From: an uncultured Oscillospiraceae bacterium
GTDB taxonomy: Bacteria > Bacillota > Clostridia > Oscillospirales > Ruminococcaceae
Assembly (NCBI GenBank): GCA_900543295.1
Contig: UQQY01000121.1
Location: 1-7,019 of the forward strand
Direction: 5' to 3'
DNA length: 7,019 bases
A model generated the notes under the pieces. That model was not told where the DNA came from, ran no database searches, and saw nothing but the letters and a program-made list of their open reading frames with translations. Positions 1 through 6,511 of this stretch are shown in pieces (positions within the stretch are counted from its first letter, which is position 1; each line of letters begins with the position of its first letter). The translations under genes were made by a program, and so were the position numbers.

Positions 1-1
1 T

Positions 2-319
2 ACGCTTTGGGGAATTGGCGTTTTTTTGATTTCCTTTTTTTGTCTTATCAGGTATGCGGGCGGCGTGGTGCGCTGGTTTTGCCTGTTCGGCATGGCGCTG
101 GGAGCGCTTCTTTACTTTTTGCTTTTCAGTCCGCTCGTTTTAGGTATACTGAAAGCAGTGATTGGTTTTCTGATCCGAGTCGTGCGCACTCTGCTGCGTC
201 CGCTTTGGCGATTTTTCAAATGGATTCGGCGAAAACTTAAACATTTTCTTTCCGGAAGAAAAGTTTTTTTGAGAAAACGACGAAATTCACTTGAAAACAC
301 AGAGCAAAGTGTTGTATAA
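2..319 (+). CDS. yabQ: YabQ spore cortex biosynthesis protein, C-terminal part (5' end outside window)
   Basis: The reading frame is already open at the left edge and gives 105 residues before a TAA stop, so the start lies upstream. The visible part has two hydrophobic segments (about residues 3-17 and 24-45) joined by a short loop, RYAGGVVRW, and ends in a very basic tail rich in Arg and Lys. The pattern of a short charged loop followed by a GALLYFLLFSPLV-like helix fits YabQ, a polytopic membrane protein needed for spore cortex formation in Bacillus. The identification is strengthened by the next two genes: yabQ, divIC and yabR are consecutive in B. subtilis and many Clostridia. Sequence similarity alone would be weak because the protein diverges quickly. 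A TTG at 26 is in frame but has no ribosome binding site, and the open frame continues upstream of it, so I do not take it as the start. Confidence 0.8.
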   Translation, partial: TLWGIGVFLISFFCLIRYAGGVVRWFCLFGMALGALLYFLLFSPLVLGILKAVIGFLIRVVRTLLRPLWRFFKWIRRKLKHFLSGRKVFLRKRRNSLENTEQSVV

Positions 320-320
320 T
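291..320 (+). promoter_or_regulatory. Sigma-A-type promoter for divIC, overlapping the yabQ stop codon
   Basis: TTGAAA (291-296) and a perfect TATAAT (315-320) are separated by 18 bases. The TATAAT contains the yabQ stop codon TAA (317-319). The expected transcription start is near 327, leaving a leader of about 40 bases before the divIC GTG. It would let a vegetative division gene be expressed independently of a sporulation-controlled yabQ transcript. This is inferred from sequence only. Confidence 0.7.
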
Positions 321-352
321 ATTACTACCTGAAGATACGATTCGATTTGAAC

Positions 353-358
353 AGGAGG
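353..358 (+). promoter_or_regulatory. Ribosome binding site fixing the GTG start of divIC
   Basis: AGGAGG lies seven bases before the GTG at 366. There is no competing ATG in frame nearby, so the non-ATG start is well supported. Confidence 0.85.
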
Positions 359-365
359 AAAAAAC

Positions 366-659
366 GTGGCACGCAGAAAAAGAACACAAAAGCACACGAT
401 TCTTCGTGTTGCGTTTTTGGCATTCACCGTTTATGTTGTGGTGTCGTTTACTATTATGCAGATTGACATTGCAAAGCGGAAAGAAGAGCTTGCTTCCGTG
501 CAGAGCGAACTGAAAGAGCAGGAATATATTAAAAGTGAGATCACAGATATTTTGAATTCCGGTGAGAATACCGAGTATATCATGAAGATTGCGCGCGAAA
601 AGCTCGGATTTGCTTTTCCGGATGAAGAGATTTATGTCGATCCCAATCGGAAAGAATAG
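366..659 (+). CDS. divIC: DivIC/FtsB-family septum formation initiator
   Basis: A 97-residue bitopic membrane protein of the DivIC/FtsB family, which forms a complex with FtsL and DivIB/FtsQ at the division septum. The order is typical: a basic cytoplasmic N-terminus (MARRKRTQK), one transmembrane helix at about residues 12-31, a charged coiled coil at about 33-64 rich in Lys, Glu and Gln, then the family's C-terminal signature YIMKIAREKLGFAFPDEEIY near residues 71-90. Length matches the family (roughly 90-125 residues). The start is a GTG with AGGAGG seven bases upstream. It lies between yabQ and the S1-domain gene, the same position as divIC in B. subtilis. A promoter at the end of yabQ probably drives it together with the S1 gene 24 bases downstream. 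Confidence 0.92.
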   Translation: MARRKRTQKHTILRVAFLAFTVYVVVSFTIMQIDIAKRKEELASVQSELKEQEYIKSEITDILNSGENTEYIMKIAREKLGFAFPDEEIYVDPNRKE

Positions 660-664
660 CTTGC

Positions 665-670
665 AGGAGG
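665..670 (+). promoter_or_regulatory. Ribosome binding site of the S1-domain gene, with long spacing
   Basis: AGGAGG is 13 bases before the ATG at 684, longer than usual. An in-frame TTG at 672 is only one base from the site, too close for use. The ATG also gives the family-like beginning MPHEVGS, so 684 is the preferred start. The long spacer may lower translation. Confidence 0.6.
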
Positions 671-683
671 ATTGTTTGGTTTT

Positions 684-1187
684 ATGCCGCATGAAGTAGG
701 TTCCATTATTGAGGGTAAGGTTACAGGTATTACAAAATTCGGCGCATTTGTTGAATTGGATGACGGTGCGGTCGGCATGGTACATATTTCAGAGATTTCG
801 CAGTCGTATGTCAATGACATCTCCGAGCATCTGAAAGAAAACCAGATCGTCAAGGTGAAGGTTCTAAATGTGGGCGACGACGGAAAGATCAGCCTTTCGA
901 TCAAGCGTGCGCTTCCTCAGCAGGGCGGTTTTCGGCGGGACAACAATCGTTCCGGCAATACAGGCGGCCGTCCGCAGCAGAGCGGCAGACAAAATGGGAA
1001 TTTCCGTTCCGGCAGCACAAGCGGCAGGAGATATAACGATCAGCGCGGCGCACAGCAGGCAAAGGGGCCGGCTTCCTTTGAAGATATGCTTGCGAAGTTC
1101 ATGTCCTCAAGCGATGAAAAGATTTCGGATATGAAACAGCCGGAGCGTCGCAGACGTCCTCGTAAGAATTATAACGACTACGACTAA
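684..1187 (+). CDS. yabR: S1-domain RNA-binding protein, YabR/CvfD-like
   Basis: A 167-residue protein with one N-terminal S1 (OB-fold) domain at about residues 4-75. It shows the typical VGSIIEGKVTGITKFGAFVE beginning, a VHISEIS strand and a DGKISLSIKRA end. The family binds RNA or ribosomes; B. subtilis YabR and related general-stress S1 proteins are the closest models, and YabR is likewise encoded directly after divIC. After the domain comes a low-complexity linker (about 79-127) rich in Gly, Arg, Gln, Asn and Ser with several RG/GR pairs. Then follow a short helical motif FEDMLAKF (132-139) and a very basic, Tyr/Asp-ended tail. The protein is longer than B. subtilis YabR because of this linker. 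The exact RNA target is unknown. It is probably co-transcribed with divIC, and a strong terminator follows 26 bases after the stop. Confidence 0.88.
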   Translation: MPHEVGSIIEGKVTGITKFGAFVELDDGAVGMVHISEISQSYVNDISEHLKENQIVKVKVLNVGDDGKISLSIKRALPQQGGFRRDNNRSGNTGGRPQQSGRQNGNFRSGSTSGRRYNDQRGAQQAKGPASFEDMLAKFMSSSDEKISDMKQPERRRRPRKNYNDYD

Positions 1188-1213
1188 AATATGATTGTCT
1201 GTATGAGAAAAAT

Positions 1214-1254
1214 AAATAAGCGGCAAAGAGAACGGTCTTTGCCGCTTATTTTTT
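1214..1254 (+). terminator. Intrinsic terminator after the divIC-yabR unit
   Basis: A perfect 16-bp stem (1214-1229 with 1236-1251) encloses a six-base loop (GAACGG) and runs into a T tract at 1249-1254. The base of the stem is A-rich on the left, so it could also work weakly in reverse. Confidence 0.92.
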
Positions 1255-1318
1255 ATGCTTACTTTTTCGAGTGGCGGACGATTCTTGCTGAAATTAAAGC
1301 AGTCCAATAAATCTATAC

Positions 1319-1344
1319 GGGAAGTTTTACTGCTTATTTTCGTC
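1319..1344 (+). promoter_or_regulatory. Candidate ECF-type promoter of the sigma factor operon
   Basis: GGGAAGTTTT begins at 1319, and after the GAAG (1321-1324) there is a gap of exactly 16 bases to CGTC (1341-1344), followed by TATC. ECF promoters typically have a GAAC-like -35 with T residues after it and CGTC or CGTA at -10 with this spacing. The one departure is GAAG for GAAC. Placement about 41 bases before the sigma factor ATG suggests autoregulation, as is common for ECF operons. No good sigma-A promoter is seen here. Confidence 0.5.
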
Positions 1345-1385
1345 TATCAAGTGAAAGAAAAAAACTTTCGGAAAGGAGCGGATCA

Positions 1386-1946
1386 ATGGACAACGGTGCA
1401 AGTAGCTACCGCCGTTTCCTTGATGGGGATGATAGCAGTTTTGTCGAAATCATAAGGGACTACTACGACGGTCTTACTCTTTATCTGAACGTCTATGTAC
1501 GAAATCTTTCCGTCGCCGAAGAATTAGCGGAGGATACATTCGTTAAACTGGTTACAAAGAAACCGAAGTTTATCGGAAGGTCTTCCTTTAAAACCTGGCT
1601 CTATGCGATTGGAAGAAACCTTGCGGTCGACTATATTCGCCGCAATGCAAAAAACAAGGACGTGTCCTTAGACTGCTGTACCGAGCTTACGTCTGATGAA
1701 GAAGAACTCGAACATCGTTATATTCGAGAGGAAGGCAGAATAACGCTTCATCGCGCCATGCTTCGCCTTAAAACTGAATATCGGCAGGTTCTATGGCTTA
1801 CCTATTTTGAAAATTTAAAGGCAAAAGAGGCGGCGCGTATTATGAAGCGTTCGGTTCACAGTGTAGAGAACCTTATATATCGGGCAAGGCTGTCGCTCAA
1901 ATCGGAACTTGAAAAGGAGGGCTTCATCTATGAAAAGCTACAATGA
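1386..1946 (+). CDS. ECF-family RNA polymerase sigma factor
   Basis: A 186-residue group IV (ECF) sigma-70 factor, which directs RNA polymerase to a small regulon. Region 2 covers about residues 18-87, with the core-binding helix around LSVAEELAEDTFVKL and the -10 recognition helix FKTWLYAIGRNLAVDYIRR. A short acidic linker (about 88-118) rich in Asp and Glu follows. Region 4 covers about 119-176, with the helix-turn-helix in LKAKEAARIMKRSVHSVENL and the basic end YRARLSLKSEL. There is no region 1.1 or 3 and no C-terminal extension, so length and layout are standard. The ATG has AAAGGAG seven bases upstream. The downstream gene starts 17 bases before this one's stop, implying translational coupling and a regulator-partner relationship. 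Upstream lies a candidate ECF promoter. Which ECF subgroup it belongs to, and its signal, cannot be read from the sequence. Confidence 0.95.
   Translation: MDNGASSYRRFLDGDDSSFVEIIRDYYDGLTLYLNVYVRNLSVAEELAEDTFVKLVTKKPKFIGRSSFKTWLYAIGRNLAVDYIRRNAKNKDVSLDCCTELTSDEEELEHRYIREEGRITLHRAMLRLKTEYRQVLWLTYFENLKAKEAARIMKRSVHSVENLIYRARLSLKSELEKEGFIYEKLQ
1914..1920 (+). promoter_or_regulatory. Internal ribosome binding site deciding the start of the putative anti-sigma gene
   Basis: AAGGAGG lies inside the end of the sigma factor gene, nine bases before ATG 1930. An in-frame TTG at 1909 precedes the site and has none of its own, so 1930 is chosen. Confidence 0.85.
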
Positions 1947-2655
1947 GGTTGCAGAAAACGTATTCCGCCGCAGAGATGAATTCAACGCAGTGAGAAAGCG
2001 GAAAAGAAAAGAATTTGCCCTGCGAACCGGCATGGCAGTCGCCTGTTGCTGTCTGGGTGTGCTGGTTGGATTCGGCGTTTGGCGGGGAGGACTGCTGGAG
2101 CGGACGTCGGCCGCCGTCTCTGAAAATACAGCAAAAGAGGAAAAAGATCTTTGGACAGGCGACATCATCTGCTTTAACAATATAACGGACGATCTTTCAT
2201 TCGTCCGCCTTAAGGTGGATTTTGAGCTTATTGAAGCAGATGAAGTGATGATGACGAGAGAAGAATATCTTGCATATTTCGGAACGAACATTTATCCGGA
2301 GGTACCGGAGGGCTTCATCGAGTGGGGAGAGAACGACCGCTATTCTATTTATAAGAAAAACGGCGGTACGGGCGAGGTCTACTATGATACTTTCATTTTG
2401 AATTATTCAAACGGCGGCAGATCTATAAACATCGAAGGTGCAAAAGGAAAATATCCGTTTAGCTGTTATGGAAATTGGGAGTGCGAGGATTTTGAACCGT
2501 CTACAATCAAGGGAGAAACGGTATATCTCGCTTTAAATAAGAAAACCGGTTATGGGTTTGCAAAACTGATGTATCATGATGTGGGGTTTCAAATCATTTT
2601 TGAAGGTGTAACGGAAAATGAAATAGTATCTGTGGTATCTTCGCTCATAGCTTAA
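1930..2655 (+). CDS. Single-pass membrane protein, putative anti-sigma factor/regulator of the ECF sigma
   Basis: A 241-residue protein with a short, highly basic cytoplasmic N-terminus (about 1-32, including VFRRRDEFNAVRKRKRKEF), one transmembrane helix (about 34-51, with a Cys triplet) and an extracytoplasmic domain of roughly 190 residues. The gene overlaps the sigma factor gene by 17 bases and has a clear AAGGAGG site. That arrangement, plus the membrane topology, is typical of ECF sigma/anti-sigma pairs. It lacks the HxxxCxxC zinc-binding anti-sigma motif, so any sigma binding would have to use the short N-terminal helix or another mode. The C-terminal part (KLMYHDVGFQIIFEG followed by a TENEIVSVVSSL helix) resembles the end of DUF4367-type domains found in such clostridial proteins, but I assign that only tentatively. 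A sensor or signalling role is inferred from context. A terminator follows directly. Confidence 0.65.
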   Translation: MKSYNEVAENVFRRRDEFNAVRKRKRKEFALRTGMAVACCCLGVLVGFGVWRGGLLERTSAAVSENTAKEEKDLWTGDIICFNNITDDLSFVRLKVDFELIEADEVMMTREEYLAYFGTNIYPEVPEGFIEWGENDRYSIYKKNGGTGEVYYDTFILNYSNGGRSINIEGAKGKYPFSCYGNWECEDFEPSTIKGETVYLALNKKTGYGFAKLMYHDVGFQIIFEGVTENEIVSVVSSLIA

Positions 2656-2662
2656 TCCTGAG

Positions 2663-2701
2663 AAAAGTCTTTGTTCCAATGATTCGAACAAAGACTTTTT
2701 T
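2663..2701 (+). terminator. Intrinsic terminator of the sigma/anti-sigma operon
   Basis: A 14-bp perfect stem (2663-2676 with 2686-2699) with a nine-base loop runs into a T tract at 2696-2701. It lies eight bases after the stop codon and separates the regulatory pair from the carboxypeptidase gene. Confidence 0.9.
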
Positions 2702-2718
2702 ACGTAATATGACGAATT

Positions 2719-2745
2719 TGTAAGAACGCCTGTCACGATGTTGTC
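2719..2745 (+). promoter_or_regulatory. Weak ECF-like promoter candidate before the M15 peptidase gene
   Basis: TGTAAG (2719-2724) and TGTC (2742-2745) are 17 bases apart. This loosely resembles the candidate ECF promoter of the sigma gene (GGGAAG, 16 bases, CGTC), and both have AAG where AAC is usual. A TATACT at 2758-2763 could be a sigma-A -10, but the only TTG-type box nearby (TTGTCA, 2741-2746) is just 11 bases away. The evidence is thin. Confidence 0.22.
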
Positions 2746-2778
2746 ATGCACTCTTTTTATACTAAGGACAAATCCCAT

Positions 2779-2785
2779 GAGGAGG
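2779..2785 (+). promoter_or_regulatory. Ribosome binding site deciding the M15 peptidase start
   Basis: GAGGAGG is eight bases before ATG 2794. The in-frame ATG at 2746 lies upstream of this site, has none of its own, and would add a charged stretch before the membrane anchor. Confidence 0.88.
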
Positions 2786-2793
2786 AAATAAAG

Positions 2794-3657
2794 ATGAAAC
2801 ACAAAAAATGGATTCCTATTCTGGCTTTTGCGCTGCTGCTTGGCGCAGCGGCTGTTCTCTATGCCCTGCGCCCCGATCTGCGTTTTTTGACGGTACAGGC
2901 GCTCACATCGCCTTTCCGCCATGTGACCGTTACCGAAACCACAGTCTCTGATACATCGCTTCGCTCCGTTACGCTTACGGAGGTACAAAAGGATTCCTCC
3001 ATCACATACGACCAGTCTCTGCTGCTGATCAACGAAGCTCATCCGCTGAAATCGGATTTCTCCCCTTCTCTTTGCATCTATATGGATACCCCGTATCGGC
3101 TTAACAGCTGTATTGTGAAGCAGTATGAAGCGCTTACATCCGCTGTACGTGTTGAAACAGGAAGCTCACTTTATATTACCAGCGCCGCGCGGACACACGA
3201 TGAACAGATTGAAATGAAAGAAGAACGTCCTGACGTAGCCGCAGATCCCGGAGAAAGCGAGCACGAAAGCGGCCTCGCAGTGGACGTATGCACGAATGGA
3301 TTTGCCGGAAGCGCTTTTTTAAAATCAGAGGCTGGACAATTTGTCCATGAATACGGCTGGCGGTACGGTTTTATCATACGCTATCCAGCCGGAAAATCCA
3401 GCGTTACCGGTATTCCCTTTGAAGCTTGGCATCTTCGCTATGTCGGACATCCGCACGCTTATATCATGCACCAGAACAATCTGACGCTTGAAGAATATAT
3501 CGAATCGCTTGAACCGAATAAGTTCTACAGCGCCTGCGGCTATTTAATCAGCAGACAGCAGGGCGACACTCTGCGTATTCCGACGCGTGCCTCCCATATC
3601 AGCGTATCGCCGGATAATACCGGCCATTATATCATTACCTGCCGCATTTCTGCGTAA
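2794..3657 (+). CDS. M15-family (VanY-like) D,D-carboxypeptidase, membrane-anchored
   Basis: A 287-residue zinc peptidase expected to remove the terminal D-Ala from peptidoglycan stem peptides outside the membrane. The N-terminus (MKHKKW followed by a hydrophobic stretch at about 6-25) is a signal anchor with no obvious cleavage site. The M15B catalytic domain spans about residues 70-240. SAAR (130-133) is the conserved substrate-binding Arg motif. SEHESGLAVDV carries zinc ligands His157 and Asp164. EAWHLRYVG supplies catalytic Glu210 and zinc ligand His213. All key residues are present, so it should be active. A C-terminal extension of about 45 residues (244-287), ending in a beta-rich segment, follows the catalytic domain. 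The gene stands alone between two terminators. VanY-type resistance is possible in principle, but no vanHAX or vanRS genes are seen, so a housekeeping or envelope-stress role is more likely. Confidence 0.9.
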   Translation: MKHKKWIPILAFALLLGAAAVLYALRPDLRFLTVQALTSPFRHVTVTETTVSDTSLRSVTLTEVQKDSSITYDQSLLLINEAHPLKSDFSPSLCIYMDTPYRLNSCIVKQYEALTSAVRVETGSSLYITSAARTHDEQIEMKEERPDVAADPGESEHESGLAVDVCTNGFAGSAFLKSEAGQFVHEYGWRYGFIIRYPAGKSSVTGIPFEAWHLRYVGHPHAYIMHQNNLTLEEYIESLEPNKFYSACGYLISRQQGDTLRIPTRASHISVSPDNTGHYIITCRISA

Positions 3658-3691
3658 GGCTTGCCGTTTTAAAATCAAATAGGAAAAGTCT

Positions 3692-3736
3692 AAAGGCCCG
3701 GATGCGGACGAAACTCCGTTCGCATCCGGGCCTTTT
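3692..3736 (+). terminator. Strong terminator between convergent genes
   Basis: A 19-bp GC-rich stem (3692-3710 with 3717-3735, one G-T pair) has a six-base loop, and TTTT at 3733-3736 on the plus strand. It ends the M15 peptidase transcript. The minus-strand ABC transporter gene stops 31 bases beyond it. On that strand the hairpin is followed by a poorer T run (CCTTTAG, then ACTTTTCC), so it probably serves both genes but more efficiently for the plus strand. Confidence 0.88.
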
Positions 3737-3766
3737 ATTGAATAGAAGCGCCCTTGAATATCTGTA

Positions 3767-6511
3767 CTATTCGGTGCGCAGGGCGGTGACAGGGTCTTTC
3801 CTTGCCGCTTTTTTGGAAGGAATCCATCCGCCGATCAGCGTCAATATCATACTGAGCAGAACCAGAATAACCGCGCCGGTAATCGGAAGAACCGCATTTA
3901 CATCTGTTGCGCCCGTCAGTGCATGAATCAAAGCATTGCCGGGAATCAGCAAAAGCAGGGTAATTCCAATACCGATTAGGCCGGAGCACAGGCCGATGAT
4001 AAAGGTTTCGGCATTGAATACCCGTGAAATGTTACGTTTGGACGCGCCAATCGCACGCAGAATGCCGATCTCTTTTGTGCGCTCCAAAACAGAGATATAG
4101 GTAATGATTCCAATCATAATGGAGGATACCACGAGAGAAACTGCCACAAACGCAATCAAAACATAAGAAATCACGTTGATGATGGTGGTGACGGAGGACA
4201 TCAGCAAACCGACATAGTCTGTGTAAGTGATCTGATCCTCTTCGGAGGCAGTTGTATTATACGCTTTGATACAATCTGAAATGGCGTCCTTATCCTCGAA
4301 GCTGTCCGCATAAATGCTGATAGAAGCGGGCGCATCCGTACTGACAACGCCGAAAGCGCTCATGTTATCGTCATAGGTCCCAGCGGAAATATAAGTGTCA
4401 TAAATCATGAGCAGCGTGTCGTCCTCCGGATTCTGCATATAGGCGTCGAGGGCCGCTGCAAGCTCTGCTTCGCTGCGTGTCAGCATCTGTGAGGCGGCAT
4501 CCGGATTGCCTGCGTACATGGATTGCAGAATATCCTTGCAAAGCTTTGCTTTATCTGAAATACCGAGACTTGCAAGATAGGTTTTGGTGTCGGCAATTTT
4601 ACCCTGATCGTCGGCTGGGGCAAAGGAAATTCCGCTCAGGATGTTTACATTGGGATTTTCTCTTTGCGCCTTGACAACGGCGCTCTCGTCCGTATAAGCG
4701 ATCAGATAATCCGTAAGCGCCTTGGTATAGCCGACAGACCCGAGCAGGTCATCGTTCTGCGCATCCTCAGCCGGACGGATAATTCCTGTGATTTTGAGCT
4801 GCACAGCCGATTTCATCAATTCTTCCATTTCGGATTTGTCATCCTCGACGCAGCGGAAGGTGCCGTCCTCCCTTTCAAGATAGGTGTCGCACGCTGGAAT
4901 CATATACAAAGTCTGCGCGCACAGTTCCTCATAACGGAAGCTTGTACTTTCAATTGAGACTGCTTCGCCGCTTTCGATCTTTTTCATCAGTTCTTTATAG
5001 TCTGAGGAGGGAAGTATGCCAAGCTCATACAATACGGTCAGCGGAATTTCGTTGTTTTCGTCCAGGATCAGAACAACCTCGTCATAGGATTCCGGCCATT
5101 CGCCGTATACCATATCGTAGCTGTCTGTGACAGCCTTGCTGACCGCTTCGCCGTTATTTCCAGGCAGCAGCTCTTCAAAAATACTGCTGCCTGTACCGCT
5201 CATCATGGCGGACATGCTGCCTGCACCGGACATTCCGTCCATGCTTATCATAGCGCCGCCGATACTTTGCGCATCGCTCAGCGTACTGCCATCGGCATCA
5301 ACAAAGGCGCCGTCAGGATCGTATGTATACACGCCGAATTTGGTGGCATAGGAGTACAGAATGCCGTTCTCTCCGATGTACTGATGGATTTCGCTGTCCG
5401 GATCATCCAAATATTTTTTAAAGGCAGTCAGGTTGTTCTGCGTAATACTCGTCGTAACGCTGGAGGCCATTTCAATACTTCTGCTGTTTGAATAAACTGC
5501 CTCCTTATCGTGGTCGAGCTCTGCCTTTTTCATATGATTTGCCGCACTGCCTGTCATCAAACTGCTGATGTCAATCGTCTGCGCTTCAATTGATATTGGA
5601 TAGGAGAGCATCGTACTTTTCTGAATGCTCGTAATATAGTCGTTTACACCGGTAGAAAGAGAAAGAATCAGCGCAATACCAATGATGCCGATTGAACCGG
5701 CAAACGAAGTTAACAGCGTGCGTCCCTTCTTTGTTTTCAGATTGTTAAATGAGAGGGAAAGCGAAGTTAGCAGAGACATGGAGGATTTCCCCATGTTTTT
5801 GTGCGTGGGCGGGCTGAGCTTTGCGCTGTCAATTTCATAGGGATTGCTGTCGTCCAGAATTCTGCCGTCGCGCAGCTTTACTGTTCGGGTGGCATATGAC
5901 TCGGCAAGCTCCGGATTGTGTGTTACCATGACGACAAGTCGATCCTTTGCAACCTCTTTTAAAAGCTCCATAACCTGCACGCTGGTTTCGGTGTCCAGTG
6001 CGCCTGTCGGTTCGTCTGCGAGCAGAATATCCGGATTGTTGATTAAAGCCCGCGCAATAGCGACGCGCTGCATCTGCCCGCCGGAAAGCTGACTTGGCTT
6101 TTTATGAATTTGTTCGCCAAGTCCGACTTTAGCGAGCGCTTCTTTTGCACGTTTTCTGCGCTCTGTTCGGGAAACGCCGGAAATTGTCAGTGCAAGCTCC
6201 ACGTTCGCCAGAATGGATTGATGCGGAATTAGATTGTAGCTCTGAAAAACGAAACCGATGGTGTGATTGCGGTAGGAGTCCCAATCCCGATCCTTATACT
6301 TTTTTGTGGAAACGCCGTTGATAATCAAATCGCCGGCATCATAGCGATCTAAACCGCCGATGACATTTAAAAGCGTCGTTTTGCCGGAACCGCTGGGGCC
6401 CAAAATGGCGACAAACTCATTGTCGCGCAGATTTAACGAGACGTTGTCAAGCGCAGTTTGTATGAGATCGCCGGTTTGATATTTCTTGCTGATTTTTTGT
6501 ATTTGCAGCAT
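3767..6511 (-). CDS. ABC transporter, ATP-binding domain fused to FtsX/MacB-like permease
   Basis: A 914-residue single-polypeptide transporter. The N-terminal ATPase (about 1-228) belongs to the LolD/MacB/SalX type. It has Walker A GPSGSGKTT (38-46), Q-loop Gln90, signature LSGGQ (142-146), Walker B ILLADE with catalytic Glu167, and switch His198. A linker leads to transmembrane helix 1 (about 266-286), preceded by the family's NNLKTKKGRTLLTS coupling helix. A very large extracytoplasmic domain (about 290-775) follows, then three helices (about 780-803, 835-857, 875-897), with the conserved cytoplasmic ERTKEIGILRAIGAS loop (810-824). This four-helix topology is that of MacB-type mechanotransmission transporters, which usually work as dimers. 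Family members export peptides, lipids or antimicrobials or sense them; the substrate is unknown. The ATG has AAAGGAG 11 bases upstream. No adjacent sensor kinase or response regulator is present. A Met/Gly/Ser-rich stretch occurs at residues 419-443. Confidence 0.95.
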   Translation of the reverse strand: MLQIQKISKKYQTGDLIQTALDNVSLNLRDNEFVAILGPSGSGKTTLLNVIGGLDRYDAGDLIINGVSTKKYKDRDWDSYRNHTIGFVFQSYNLIPHQSILANVELALTISGVSRTERRKRAKEALAKVGLGEQIHKKPSQLSGGQMQRVAIARALINNPDILLADEPTGALDTETSVQVMELLKEVAKDRLVVMVTHNPELAESYATRTVKLRDGRILDDSNPYEIDSAKLSPPTHKNMGKSSMSLLTSLSLSFNNLKTKKGRTLLTSFAGSIGIIGIALILSLSTGVNDYITSIQKSTMLSYPISIEAQTIDISSLMTGSAANHMKKAELDHDKEAVYSNSRSIEMASSVTTSITQNNLTAFKKYLDDPDSEIHQYIGENGILYSYATKFGVYTYDPDGAFVDADGSTLSDAQSIGGAMISMDGMSGAGSMSAMMSGTGSSIFEELLPGNNGEAVSKAVTDSYDMVYGEWPESYDEVVLILDENNEIPLTVLYELGILPSSDYKELMKKIESGEAVSIESTSFRYEELCAQTLYMIPACDTYLEREDGTFRCVEDDKSEMEELMKSAVQLKITGIIRPAEDAQNDDLLGSVGYTKALTDYLIAYTDESAVVKAQRENPNVNILSGISFAPADDQGKIADTKTYLASLGISDKAKLCKDILQSMYAGNPDAASQMLTRSEAELAAALDAYMQNPEDDTLLMIYDTYISAGTYDDNMSAFGVVSTDAPASISIYADSFEDKDAISDCIKAYNTTASEEDQITYTDYVGLLMSSVTTIINVISYVLIAFVAVSLVVSSIMIGIITYISVLERTKEIGILRAIGASKRNISRVFNAETFIIGLCSGLIGIGITLLLLIPGNALIHALTGATDVNAVLPITGAVILVLLSMILTLIGGWIPSKKAARKDPVTALRTE

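Noticed and set aside
244..270. Terminator-like hairpin with T run (TTTTCTT/AAGAAAA then seven T)
   Set aside because: It lies inside the yabQ coding frame, and the stem is only seven base pairs with one GC pair, too weak to call.
2741..2763. TTGTCA and TATACT as a sigma-A promoter for the M15 gene
   Set aside because: The spacing is only 11 bases, far below the 16-18 needed.
2794..3657. VanY as part of a glycopeptide resistance cluster
   Set aside because: No vanH, vanA/B ligase, vanX or vanRS genes are present; the gene stands alone next to an ECF unit.
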